Source: Elusimicrobiota bacterium
Lineage (GTDB): Bacteria; Elusimicrobiota; Elusimicrobia; FEN-1173
NCBI GenBank assembly: GCA_016722575.1
Contig: JADKIY010000002.1
Span: forward strand, 558,001 to 622,000
DNA length: 64,000 bases
Reading direction: 5' to 3'
The translations under genes and the position numbers were made by a program. Shown one piece after another: positions 58,701-64,000 of this stretch; the stretch's first letter is position 1; every line of letters starts with the position of its first letter. The notes below the pieces were generated by a model. It worked only from the letters and a program-made list of their open reading frames with translations. It was not told where the DNA came from and made no database searches.

Positions 58701-60882
58701 GTTGATAAAAATCTTCCGGCACTTGCGTTTCGCCGGCCGCGTTCAAAGCCCGCAGGGAACCCTCCATCGACAGGAGGCGTTGAACGACCGCCATTTCCTC
58801 GGGCGTCAGCGCGGCGTTCCGGGCGGAAATCAGCGAAAGGATTTCGTTGACGCGGGCCGCGGGGTTGGCGAGGAGCACGGGCGGATTCACGGGGGCGGCC
58901 GGGGTCGCGGGTCCGGTCGCCGCCAGCCAACCCGCCGCCATCAGAGCGCCCAGAATCGACCTCACCGTGCGGCCCCGCTTCAAGGGCGTTTGAACGAAGG
59001 TCCGTTGGCCGTCGCCTTTCGACCGCCAGGCGAATTCCAGGCGGGATCCCCCGGCAAAGTCGGCCCTCAGGCCGGGGCCCGGCGCGCTGTCCGTTCGCTC
59101 CACCGAATCCAACGCCAGAGCCCGGGGGAACGCGTTGTAGAGGACCCGGGCCGCCTCGGGAGAGTCCAGGGCGGCGCCGACGGCGAAAGGCAGGAGCCGC
59201 TCGCCCTCCAACGGGTCCGGGGTGAGGAACAATTTTTCTCCGGCGAAAAGTTTTTCCAGCGGGGTTCGTTCCTGGGCGAACACGGAGAGGTACGCGGACC
59301 CGGCGGCGGCGTCCACCCGGGTCAAGCGGGGAACGGCTTGAATCACGACCCACCCGGCCTCGGCCAATCGGCGGTCCATGGAGGCGGCGTGAAAACCCCC
59401 GGTGACCAGGACGGGGTGGCGGGCGCTTTGGGCGCGAACGGCCTGAAGCACTTTCGCCGTCATGGCCGCGTCCCGGGCTTCGGCTTCCCGGTAAAAATCG
59501 GCGAAGGATTGGAACCGGACGTCGCTTTCGAAGATTTCCGCCGGACCGGACCGCCATTCCCGCCACTCGGTGGGCGAGAGGGCGAAATCCGCGAGCCGGC
59601 CGGCCAGGAAAAACCGGCGGTCCCGGGCCACGAGCGCCCGTTCGGCGGGCGAAACGGCCAGACGGCGGTAGGCGGCGGCTTCCAGGGCGTCCAGCTCCCG
59701 CGTCAAATCGTCGGCGCGCAAACGATCGGCGGCGAGGACGTAGTAAAGGTACGACGCCATGGACGGGAAACGAACCAGCGCGACCCCGCGCTCCCGGCAA
59801 AGATCGCCCAGGCGCGCGTAAAACGCCCCCGCCGACAGGGCGCCCAGCCGATAGGAAGCGCCCCAATTCAGCAACTGGCCGGTCTGAACCGCCGTCAATC
59901 GGGGGAGCAGCGATTCGAGCAGGAGTCGGCGTTCCCGCTCCACCGCGCCGAAGTCCATGCCCTTTTCCATGGCGAAGGCCTGGAGAAAGGCCCGAACGGA
60001 GGCTTGGGGCAGACCCGCCGGGGCGGCGTTGGTCACGGCCTGGGCGTATTCCCCCAACCCGGCTCGTCCGTCGCGTCGCCGCTGAACGACGGCGTCGAAT
60101 TCGGCCAGGGCGGGCGAAAAAGTTTTGCTTTTGAGGGCCGCCGTCTCGGCCTTCCCCTCGCCGATTTCTTTTTGCACGGCGGGCCGGATCGGCGCGGAGC
60201 GCAAATAGGCGGCGACGTTGGCGTTGTAACGGTCTTTATCGTCGATCCCGATCAATAACGGCGCGGGATCGGCGGCCGTCACCAGGGCGTGGACGGGCCC
60301 GGAGATTTTATTGGCCCGGAGAAAGTAATCCGCGGTGGACCGAACAGCGTCGCGCTCGGGCCGGCGCCGGTAGGCCGCGAGATCGACGGCGCCAAAGGCG
60401 CCCTCCAGGGCCACCAGATCGCCCAAGCGGTGGGCGGCCAGGGAAGAAACGGCCTGACCCAGATTGGTCTGGGCCTCGGGGTTTAAGTGAACGTCTTGAA
60501 GGTGAACCAGAACGGCAGCGGGGGGCCCTTTGGGAACGAGAAGTCCTCGAACGCTGATGTTCTCGGCGGGCAAGGCCTCCAACACCCGGGCGACTTCCTG
60601 CCGAAGGGCGGGAGGAACGGAGAACCGAATGGGAGCCGATTCCGGCGCGGGGATCGGCCAGGCCGCGGTGACACGTGTCGCGTCCAGAGAGGGTCCGGGG
60701 AGGGCCGCCAGAGCCAGGACGCGCCGTTGGGCCGTTTGAGATCGGCGGCGCTCGGACCAAAAATTGGATTCCGGAGCGGCCGCCAACAGAACGCTCTGGA
60801 CAAAGTAGACGGTCGTTAAAAACGCACCGAAAAATCGATGCCAAGACGTGGGCCGGGGGGGGGCGTCTTTGCGGGGTCCCAT
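49726..60882 (-). CDS. Giant multidomain membrane protein (3718 residues)
   Basis: One uninterrupted 11.2 kb frame. Residues about 18-36 are a membrane segment. About 95-550 resemble ChaN/TraB-type proteins (VHLQDVH, His127-His132; VALEG, Glu160; GGFHA, His498). About 690-1320 form module A with HETEH (860-864) and membrane helices near 1115-1170. About 1400-1870 are GH13-like with Asp1523, Asp1623 (RIDMAH), Glu1663 (MESYPEY) and Asp1732 (SNYDEP). Membrane segments lie near 1985-2085. Two methyltransferase-like domains follow (LLGPGANADE at 2382; SLGFGTGDDE at 2561). A signal-like helix starts at Met2764, then module B with HEWLH (2980-2984), helices near 3235-3262, and an unknown C-terminus. 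AGAGGA lies one base before the ATG. Function unknown; envelope-anchored processing of glycans or proteins is a guess. Confidence 0.85.
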   Translation of the reverse strand: MGPRKDAPPRPTSWHRFFGAFLTTVYFVQSVLLAAAPESNFWSERRRSQTAQRRVLALAALPGPSLDATRVTAAWPIPAPESAPIRFSVPPALRQEVARVLEALPAENISVRGLLVPKGPPAAVLVHLQDVHLNPEAQTNLGQAVSSLAAHRLGDLVALEGAFGAVDLAAYRRRPERDAVRSTADYFLRANKISGPVHALVTAADPAPLLIGIDDKDRYNANVAAYLRSAPIRPAVQKEIGEGKAETAALKSKTFSPALAEFDAVVQRRRDGRAGLGEYAQAVTNAAPAGLPQASVRAFLQAFAMEKGMDFGAVERERRLLLESLLPRLTAVQTGQLLNWGASYRLGALSAGAFYARLGDLCRERGVALVRFPSMASYLYYVLAADRLRADDLTRELDALEAAAYRRLAVSPAERALVARDRRFFLAGRLADFALSPTEWREWRSGPAEIFESDVRFQSFADFYREAEARDAAMTAKVLQAVRAQSARHPVLVTGGFHAASMDRRLAEAGWVVIQAVPRLTRVDAAAGSAYLSVFAQERTPLEKLFAGEKLFLTPDPLEGERLLPFAVGAALDSPEAARVLYNAFPRALALDSVERTDSAPGPGLRADFAGGSRLEFAWRSKGDGQRTFVQTPLKRGRTVRSILGALMAAGWLAATGPATPAAPVNPPVLLANPAARVNEILSLISARNAALTPEEMAVVQRLLSMEGSLRALNAAGETQVPEDFYQLLHSVNATLRPRDLILFPNNAPPGFALNLLRILRASRIYPDVYYVEPLDGYQRLQTVEGVDEHGRYAMGFTIVHRSVNRRTADNVVRVLKAGDDLPPDYRGLRMGEVYRRQWPRGLDGVEKVAEDLFESAAVHETEHRLNGGERDAILAEIALGPVPRYKLETVNFMYASRFDEKDTHPYFRAVSWVFSRFCEETGRKSPRELAQWLTEISDLDLRLLAVKSYVTVKGRPLLRESAAVLAPRLGLSVEDVGRLLTAQADAMPAGTANLERYASALAGRWYERYGKSAAANWVRAMARNDAEVFFNDPSPVSPGEFAAYARRLLAAQDDHLRAVANAIFDRAEDMKRKGDVSTLRSVESSFGRFLQFSREAVQDVHRNHENPALPHSVFRAVLYSAFFSLVGVLLPGLLEVFGSSLNGGMEWVVRVPGAWAAYHAGLALSGLALLRRSAGPPRAATVRAFEEEILTGVSPSWRAHVRVDVVNGEALRAEARRRGVGREAAFFGAVTVRDPEGVVVFVHKNLVSSWGPWEWLGGLLRPLIAHHESRRVRHLLTPGRGRWMPLLAVTEPITFLFRRAGFAGLQMTAGERESGKTPGGVGGRAAWWGWAALWATGVFFAVDPAGLQAALPLAAVVGAIRSVSTGARFSTLTVPVNVLDTGSGVRNGRIVTERAVSKIRRLLPDLARAGAGGVYLYNGLYTPSALGARVHTVPTAGEHVIEAGAVKVLVRNYQTKRMIGSARENGRSRAVPLSDEFGNNFSVDMSRWNPAAFDGATNEARWAELAQFTADAHRWGLRVTLDLVPWLSPDALNETNYTWAKDKFEVAGDMATWSDERLLNHYFDHALLRLVKDGKPTRVMVGHFTPGKDQIDPDFSNPDYQQFLIDHLKRLIDAGVDRVRIDMAHRLGTPQKDALWHAWTKVISEAKAHAAARGTRFQFLMESYPEYGNDQWRSDFLRLYPDEQVYEVDPFHAYEALVRGEGDGLNPLRNALETARRERNGRSVVFPSNYDEPSLRNLGGPKAAFLALLLTYERLGVPLMIDLRELSDEEGHNIPQAGGQDAHGDNFRHPFLRQIRAGFRALRRGVARSPHVGLLTSLRDFFKDARRIEILDTQFQNRYFAVGVETTGGDYRIRVFDFFPERGQNDPWVEWPPALMEDPRLARRPTESEADWERRWRDSWSLGGVSGPLPLRVVREGTTERYYRLPIHFEDFTASLTLQRREPAGDGRPANSLVFSLARAGRWPASLWRGLDPAWETAERKAGVLGLALEIPGLLLAAFGLDPSVFLGSLAVFVLAHVFLEAISQRRDGRSPAAAWATAFSQLPARFIALAPYALLPGAPDTAHALAAVVVHLGFDFAVFGWPAVANNPRDRSFERGLRFPYDEESLSRRFGSFHLSARDRFIGRNGRPAAIHSISLMAFPDPNSEVGRGLDALAADFSRQPFAGAFYATPSPNRHLTVRPYAVTPLAPPSESDWNRISAAAAADFARTPPALHRVWGVAIDPNSGRVGVWVENDRVPGDPRGSVTLFSPRRPLTAREVRGLRAWAVRHRFDAFGEWNVEELRLVQGDDSYFNRRLREKTLALSAPRSGPGGDRPPVFQRLRIRSWASLPTKTPASPGAEIVVRPASQTWGMVKSYLKAFDRIPAPLAARLTGVRSAMLLGPGANADEIELLWRRLPHVREIHLVELVPEHLKAQDDSLVQHPDWAVNAVGDPISYFVWRAPMGALPAELNGTMDFVFDHQVLDFGSLGRLGMETVSRSLGRVLRPNGLHLSFIFGSEPALDEYLGAALFRDESVQMALRGAPGVPAMPDVRPAGVSAQAEDFRNLVRGTPAPGVVLSLGFGTGDDERYLARQLPDRRVIATTVRDSELRAARARPDTPGNLVYLDEDMRRGFDAAVGSIQHVYARLSLHYLARPELPGVVRELTRVVAPGGILYLVLKGERDPWALHPSARWHPANEMTSYVDRGQTVFRRFASAADWVREFSEFDYEPLRAPVETFERLSGDDHDSHLITLVFRRRADRAGRLSERTRYKARGGNDSGFNMYLKRAALALAAAAFFATGAPAQTPDPALSLAPLEAPARALVDQGLVKTSDGRRAVERFTAFIAGGGPGTQRVGNFASLPVRFLEELDRLNDGLAKDQLMVLPRGSAGNTTITPLRRIGPSSFSEQVLRATNIPAETQARGVGGEGGFTVRRLSLIYADRLDLKARIVWDVLQLPKGRRNLILPGWDVLIDRQFPMGSAIVSLDAVRTSFEARWVIHEWLHRVGGKERDAILGEFIIAPWLQVTALEVGLMAYAGGPGGEPEPARLAAREAFRLLEKELVPGREPPLTPASSLQALAARGDLDLRRAAVRAWVKAAGRPFFTPDTLALAGKAGLSTEVVSALQGEEKAALPEGTARRAQYENALAAEPLGWFAAQGDSPTARRYLRAVAANGPLGPDAPLTADTVVQLIRRLRAREVDSTFNNALAPLAAERKKLPANSAAAAAHDRGVALAAEMLDNLLAQVRRDHQNQALPLSVVGVATALALSAGVLFGGFGLLEGGWRWLSLLPGTWVFYHGVLLAGALGARRTFPRHLQESVLKEAARSFRAVLGEESVTFSFEEGADEPGRVHVAFVPRDEVVRRARAAAGDSALRRFLAGFFVAASLRRADGEGVDVYLTEGFARPVSGTLRGLPAMARRLVWFHEAERARRLLSPARTRVPLLAVEPFRFGRSVLAAFYRRVEEMFPFLARPAAVPAPGELGSRLARSAVRGEPQTGMTSRALVAALDRLIPVESLDVGEILPAGPRAEALAAQRREFVEAFRRQWAASTQRPLSLNAVRSALPPAVFPARSPWAGAVRRSESDPRADHLVILPPTDRPDDLRGFVEAALRASRGRRTVFAVVYGPHSQSIYNDVVDWSRRINFRGTVSVTALPPGAVDDDESPVLRLGVVARELKGVAPSLISVPTSFSIDTTDVPEGPFRTAVFLLIDALLRAAPLRLVDLEIMDRTARAIATSA

Positions 60883-60946
60883 ATCCTCTAATTTAGTCGA
60901 GGCGGGCCGAGAAGAACCTTAAATTAATGTAACCTATTTGTAAATA

Positions 60947-62104
60947 TTAGGTGGAACCATCGACGGGGCTCAGGAAGTGCTCAAACATCTGATTGGAAAG
61001 GATCCAGCCCCGCCGCGTGGGGAGGAAAGCGTCCCCCTGGCGTTTTAAGAAACCCAGACCGGTGAACCGCTCCAACACCGGACCGAAGAGCGCCCGCGCC
61101 ACGGCCGACGGCCGGACCCCTTCCCGGAGGCGGAGGCCGAGCATCAGCTCCTCCCCCAGGCGTTCGGCTTCGCCCAATTTCGTCTCTTCCAAAACGGGCC
61201 CCACGCCGGATTCGACAGCCGCCAGGTAGTCCGTCAACGATTCGTGATTTTTCCGGCGAAGCCCGTCGGCGTACCAGGCGGCGGAAACCCCCGCGCCCAG
61301 GCACTCCTCGTTTCGCCAATAGCGTAAATTGTGACGGCTCTCCCGGCCGGGCCGAGCGAAATTGGAAATTTCGTAGTGAACGAATCCCGCCGCCGCGAGT
61401 CGGTCGGCCGCGAGGTCGTACAAATCCGCCTGGAGATCGGCGTCCGCCGCCACCCCCGATTTTTTGAAATACGTCGCGTCCTCCACCGTCAAGGCGTAGG
61501 CGGAAAGATGCTCGGGGCCCAAATCCAAAACGCGGTCCAAGGTGTCCCGCCAGCCCGCGGCCGTTTGGCCGGGAAGGCCGAACATCAAGTCGACGCTCAC
61601 GTTGGCGAAGCCGGCCGCCCGGGCGTCGCGAAAGGCTTTTTTAAAACCGTCGAAAGTGTGAAGGCGTCCGAGGGTTTTCAGCAACCCGTCGTCGGCGGAC
61701 TGGAGGCCCAGGCTCAACCGGTTGAACCCCGCGGCCCGCGCCGCGGCGAGTTTTTCGGGCGTCGCGCCTTCCGGGTTGGCTTCCAACGTGGCTTCCCACC
61801 CCGGCGCGGGAGGGAAAAGGGAGGAGGCCAACTTTGCCAGGGCCGTCAAATCCTCCGCCGCGTACACCGTGGGGGTCCCTCCCCCGACGTAAAGGGTGGC
61901 CAGACGTCTCGACGGGAATTCCCGGGCGCGGTCCCGCATCTCCCGCTCCAGGGCGGCCCGATATCGCGGAATGTCGTTTTTCCGTCCGGGGTAGGCCGCG
62001 AAATCGCAGAAACGGCATTTGACGTCGCAGAAGGGGATGTGAAGGTAGAGGCCCGTGTCCCGGGGCGCGGACGGGGCGGAACGGCCGGCCGCCGAAGCGG
62101 TCAA
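60947..62104 (-). CDS. hemW: Radical SAM heme chaperone HemW
   Basis: A 385-residue HemW/HemN-like protein. LYLHIPFCDVKCRFCDFAAY carries Cys26, Cys30 and Cys33 of the radical-SAM cluster; LYVGGGTPTVYA, GFNRLSLGLQSADDGLLKTL and SVDLMFGLPGQTAAGW match HemW. The TTG at 62104 overlaps the lepB stop as TTGA. HemW delivers heme to respiratory enzymes; older annotation as coproporphyrinogen dehydrogenase is less likely. Confidence 0.92.
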   Translation of the reverse strand: MTASAAGRSAPSAPRDTGLYLHIPFCDVKCRFCDFAAYPGRKNDIPRYRAALEREMRDRAREFPSRRLATLYVGGGTPTVYAAEDLTALAKLASSLFPPAPGWEATLEANPEGATPEKLAAARAAGFNRLSLGLQSADDGLLKTLGRLHTFDGFKKAFRDARAAGFANVSVDLMFGLPGQTAAGWRDTLDRVLDLGPEHLSAYALTVEDATYFKKSGVAADADLQADLYDLAADRLAAAGFVHYEISNFARPGRESRHNLRYWRNEECLGAGVSAAWYADGLRRKNHESLTDYLAAVESGVGPVLEETKLGEAERLGEELMLGLRLREGVRPSAVARALFGPVLERFTGLGFLKRQGDAFLPTRRGWILSNQMFEHFLSPVDGST

Positions 62105-63045
62105 CGGATGATTTTTCGGCGGGAGAGGGGCCAATACACGAACCAGGCCCGGCCTTTGAGGTGGGTGTCCGGCATGGGCCCCCAAAAGCGGGAATCGTAG
62201 GACCGGTCGCGGTTGTCGCCCATGCAGAAATAGTGGCCCGCCGGCACGGTCACGGGGCCGAAATTGTCGCGAACGTTTTCCCCTTCCTCCCGGGCCAAAT
62301 CGCCCCGTTCCCAAACGGCCTGGCGGTCGACGCCGGACCGGGACGGCTCCGGGCCGGGGAAGACTTCCTCGTCCTCAAAATGGGTGTAGGTCTCGTCCGT
62401 GGGCGCGCCGTTCACGTAGACTTTTTTGTCCCGCACTTCGATGGTGTCGCCCGGAAGTCCGATGGCGCGCTTGATGAAATCCTTCCCGTAATGGGGGCTG
62501 GCGGTGTCGGTCGTGGGGAAGCGGAAGACCACGACGTCCCCGTGCTTGACCGCGCGAAAGCGGAGCACGCGTTTGCCCGTGTAGGGGATGCGCACGCCGT
62601 AGACCAGCTTATTGACGAAGAGGTGGTCGCCCTCCAACAGGGTGTTGCGCATGGACCCCGAGGGAATTTTGAAGGCCTGCACCAGGAAATACATGATGAC
62701 GGCCGCGAGAAGGATCGCCGAAAAACCCGTGTCGGCCCATTCGAGGTTGTCGCGCAGGACCGCGACGGAGATGTCCCGGGCCCGGGAACGGACCGCCCGG
62801 GACCCCACGCCGGCGGCGAACCCGCCCAGGGCGATCAGGACCAGCGACAAAACCGAGGGCGTCGGCCATTCTTTGTAGGAAACCAGAAGCGTCGTCACCA
62901 CCAGCGCCGTCAGCAGCCAGAACACGCCGTTCATGAGCGCCACCCGCCGCCAGTCGGACACCCGGGCTTCGACTTTCATGAACGCCTTGAGGGCCAACCC
63001 GTAGACGCCGCTCACCATGGAGATCCAAAATAATTTTTCTTCCAT
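62101..63045 (-). CDS. lepB: Signal peptidase I
   Basis: A 314-residue membrane protease that removes signal peptides. Several N-terminal hydrophobic segments precede the catalytic domain, with the serine in FKIPSGSMRNTLLEGDHLFV (Ser131), the general-base lysine in DFIKRAIGLPGDTIEV (Lys192) and the late motif CMGDNRDRSYDSRFWG. More membrane segments than usual (about four before the serine). It starts two bases after the lepA stop; the lepA-lepB-hemW order is common. Confidence 0.95.
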   Translation of the reverse strand: MEEKLFWISMVSGVYGLALKAFMKVEARVSDWRRVALMNGVFWLLTALVVTTLLVSYKEWPTPSVLSLVLIALGGFAAGVGSRAVRSRARDISVAVLRDNLEWADTGFSAILLAAVIMYFLVQAFKIPSGSMRNTLLEGDHLFVNKLVYGVRIPYTGKRVLRFRAVKHGDVVVFRFPTTDTASPHYGKDFIKRAIGLPGDTIEVRDKKVYVNGAPTDETYTHFEDEEVFPGPEPSRSGVDRQAVWERGDLAREEGENVRDNFGPVTVPAGHYFCMGDNRDRSYDSRFWGPMPDTHLKGRAWFVYWPLSRRKIIR

Positions 63046-63047
63046 TG

Positions 63048-64000
63048 TTATTCCTCTTTTTTGCCGGAATCGTCGCGTCGGAGAACGGCCAAAAACGCTT
63101 CCTGGGGGATCTCCACCTGCCCGAACTGCCGCATGCGCTTTTTCCCCTCTTTCTGTTTCTCGAGGAGTTTGCGCTTGCGGGAAATATCGCCGCCGTAACA
63201 TTTGGCCAACACGTCCTTGCGCATGGCGCGGACGGTTTCCCGGGCGACGATGCGACTGCCCACCCGGGCCTGAATGGGCACTTCGAACATCTGCCGGGGG
63301 ATCAGCTCCCGAAGCCGCTCCGCGATTTCCCGCCCGCGGTAAGCGGCCTGGACGGTGGGAACGACGAAGGAAAAGGCGTCCACTTCCTCGTTGTTGATCA
63401 AAATGTCCATGCGCTGCAGGTCCCCGGGGCGATACCCCGCCTGCTCGTAGTCGAAGGAGGCGTACCCCTTGGACAGGGACTTGAGCGCGTCGTAGAAATC
63501 CACCACGATTTCGGCCAGGGGGATTTCGTATTTGAGGACCACCCGGGTCGGGGTCAAATAACGCATGTCCAAAAATTGTCCCCGGCGGTCCTGGCACAAC
63601 TGCATGACGGGCCCGACAAAATCCGACGGGACGACGACGGTCGACAACACGTAGGGTTCGTCGATTTGGACGATGTCGCCGTGGGGTGGAAACTTGGCGG
63701 GGCTGTCGTACTCCGCCACTTTCCCCCGCAAATCCGTCACCCGGTAAACCACCGTCGGGGCGGTCACCAACAGGTCCACGCCGAACTCCCGGCGGATGCG
63801 TTCCTGGATGATGTCCATGTGCAAGAGGCCCAAAAACCCGCACCGGAACCCGAACCCCAGGGCCACGGAGTTTTCGGGCTGGTGAAAGAGCGCGGCGTCT
63901 TCCAAATGAAGCTTCTCGATGGCCTTCTTTAAATTCTCGTAATCGGCCTGGGCCAGGGGGTAGAACCCCGCGAACACGAAGGGCTTCATTTCGCGGTAGC
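63048..64000 (-). CDS. lepA: Elongation factor 4 (LepA), 5' end outside the window
   Basis: The C-terminal 317 or so residues of the ribosome back-translocase LepA. MKPFVFAGFYPLAQADYENL, FGFRCGFLGLLHMDIIQERI and CYGGDISRKRKLLEKQKEGK (the LepA-specific C-terminal domain) are diagnostic. The GTPase domain lies beyond the right edge. First visible gene of the lepA-lepB-hemW unit. Confidence 0.96.
   Translation of the reverse strand, partial: YREMKPFVFAGFYPLAQADYENLKKAIEKLHLEDAALFHQPENSVALGFGFRCGFLGLLHMDIIQERIRREFGVDLLVTAPTVVYRVTDLRGKVAEYDSPAKFPPHGDIVQIDEPYVLSTVVVPSDFVGPVMQLCQDRRGQFLDMRYLTPTRVVLKYEIPLAEIVVDFYDALKSLSKGYASFDYEQAGYRPGDLQRMDILINNEEVDAFSFVVPTVQAAYRGREIAERLRELIPRQMFEVPIQARVGSRIVARETVRAMRKDVLAKCYGGDISRKRKLLEKQKEGKKRMRQFGQVEIPQEAFLAVLRRDDSGKKEE

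Noticed and set aside
54238..60258. Two long plus-strand frames opposite the giant gene
   Set aside because: The minus-strand frame carries real domain motifs and runs uninterrupted for 11.2 kb; the plus frames have none.

Overview
The window is a dense, GC-rich bacterial chromosome segment read almost entirely on the minus strand; the only convincing plus-strand gene is a patatin-like lipase at 3336-5339. It has no phage, insertion-sequence or CRISPR content. The mix of genes points to a Gram-negative-type lineage, most likely Elusimicrobiota or a relative such as Omnitrophota: a PorV-like barrel next to a FlgD-tailed secreted protein, type IV pilin, GT39 transferase, HD-GYP regulator, a fused indolepyruvate:ferredoxin oxidoreductase and one giant multidomain protein. 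The phylum is inferred from gene content, not proven.

Layout, left to right. 76-3203: hisS-aspS. 3336-5339: cyclic-nucleotide-domain patatin. 16694 down to 5400: a tightly overlapped nitrogen-assimilation unit (LysR regulator, gltB, rhodanese, gltD, tldD, histidine kinase, RecB/Cas4-like nuclease). 21071 down to 16836: rplM-rpsI from a strong promoter, then TPR, TPM, nucleotidyltransferase and LemA. 21115-28815: acetyltransferase, fused IOR, recN, nadK, HD-GYP regulator. 28914-32542: GT39, RNase P RNA with its terminator, rnhA, a zinc-ribbon coiled-coil protein, and two tRNAs (Val-CAC, Ile2-type CAT) flanked by degenerate repeats. 33021-37387: the macromolecular-synthesis operon rpsU-dnaG-rpoD, with rpoD broken by a one-base homopolymer error. 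37512-43485: HIT, PorV-like barrel, secreted repeat protein, mtaB, a membrane protein, rsmE and a prepilin. 43555-49147: hrcA-grpE-dnaK-dnaJ under a perfect CIRCE; an approximately 420 bp inverted-repeat element and a terminator separate dnaK from dnaJ. 49224-60882: a charged repeat protein and the 3718-residue giant protein. 60947-64000: hemW, lepB and the 3' part of lepA.

The best candidate for something undescribed is the giant protein. It joins a ChaN/TraB-like N-terminal domain, two copies of a HExxH peptidase-like membrane module, a GH13-like glycosidase domain and two methyltransferase-like domains. Other recurring signals are -10 boxes set 6-9 bases before start codons (suggesting leaderless mRNAs), very frequent NTGA stop/start overlaps with GTG, TTG and possibly CTG starts, and an RNase P RNA with an altered P4 helix.
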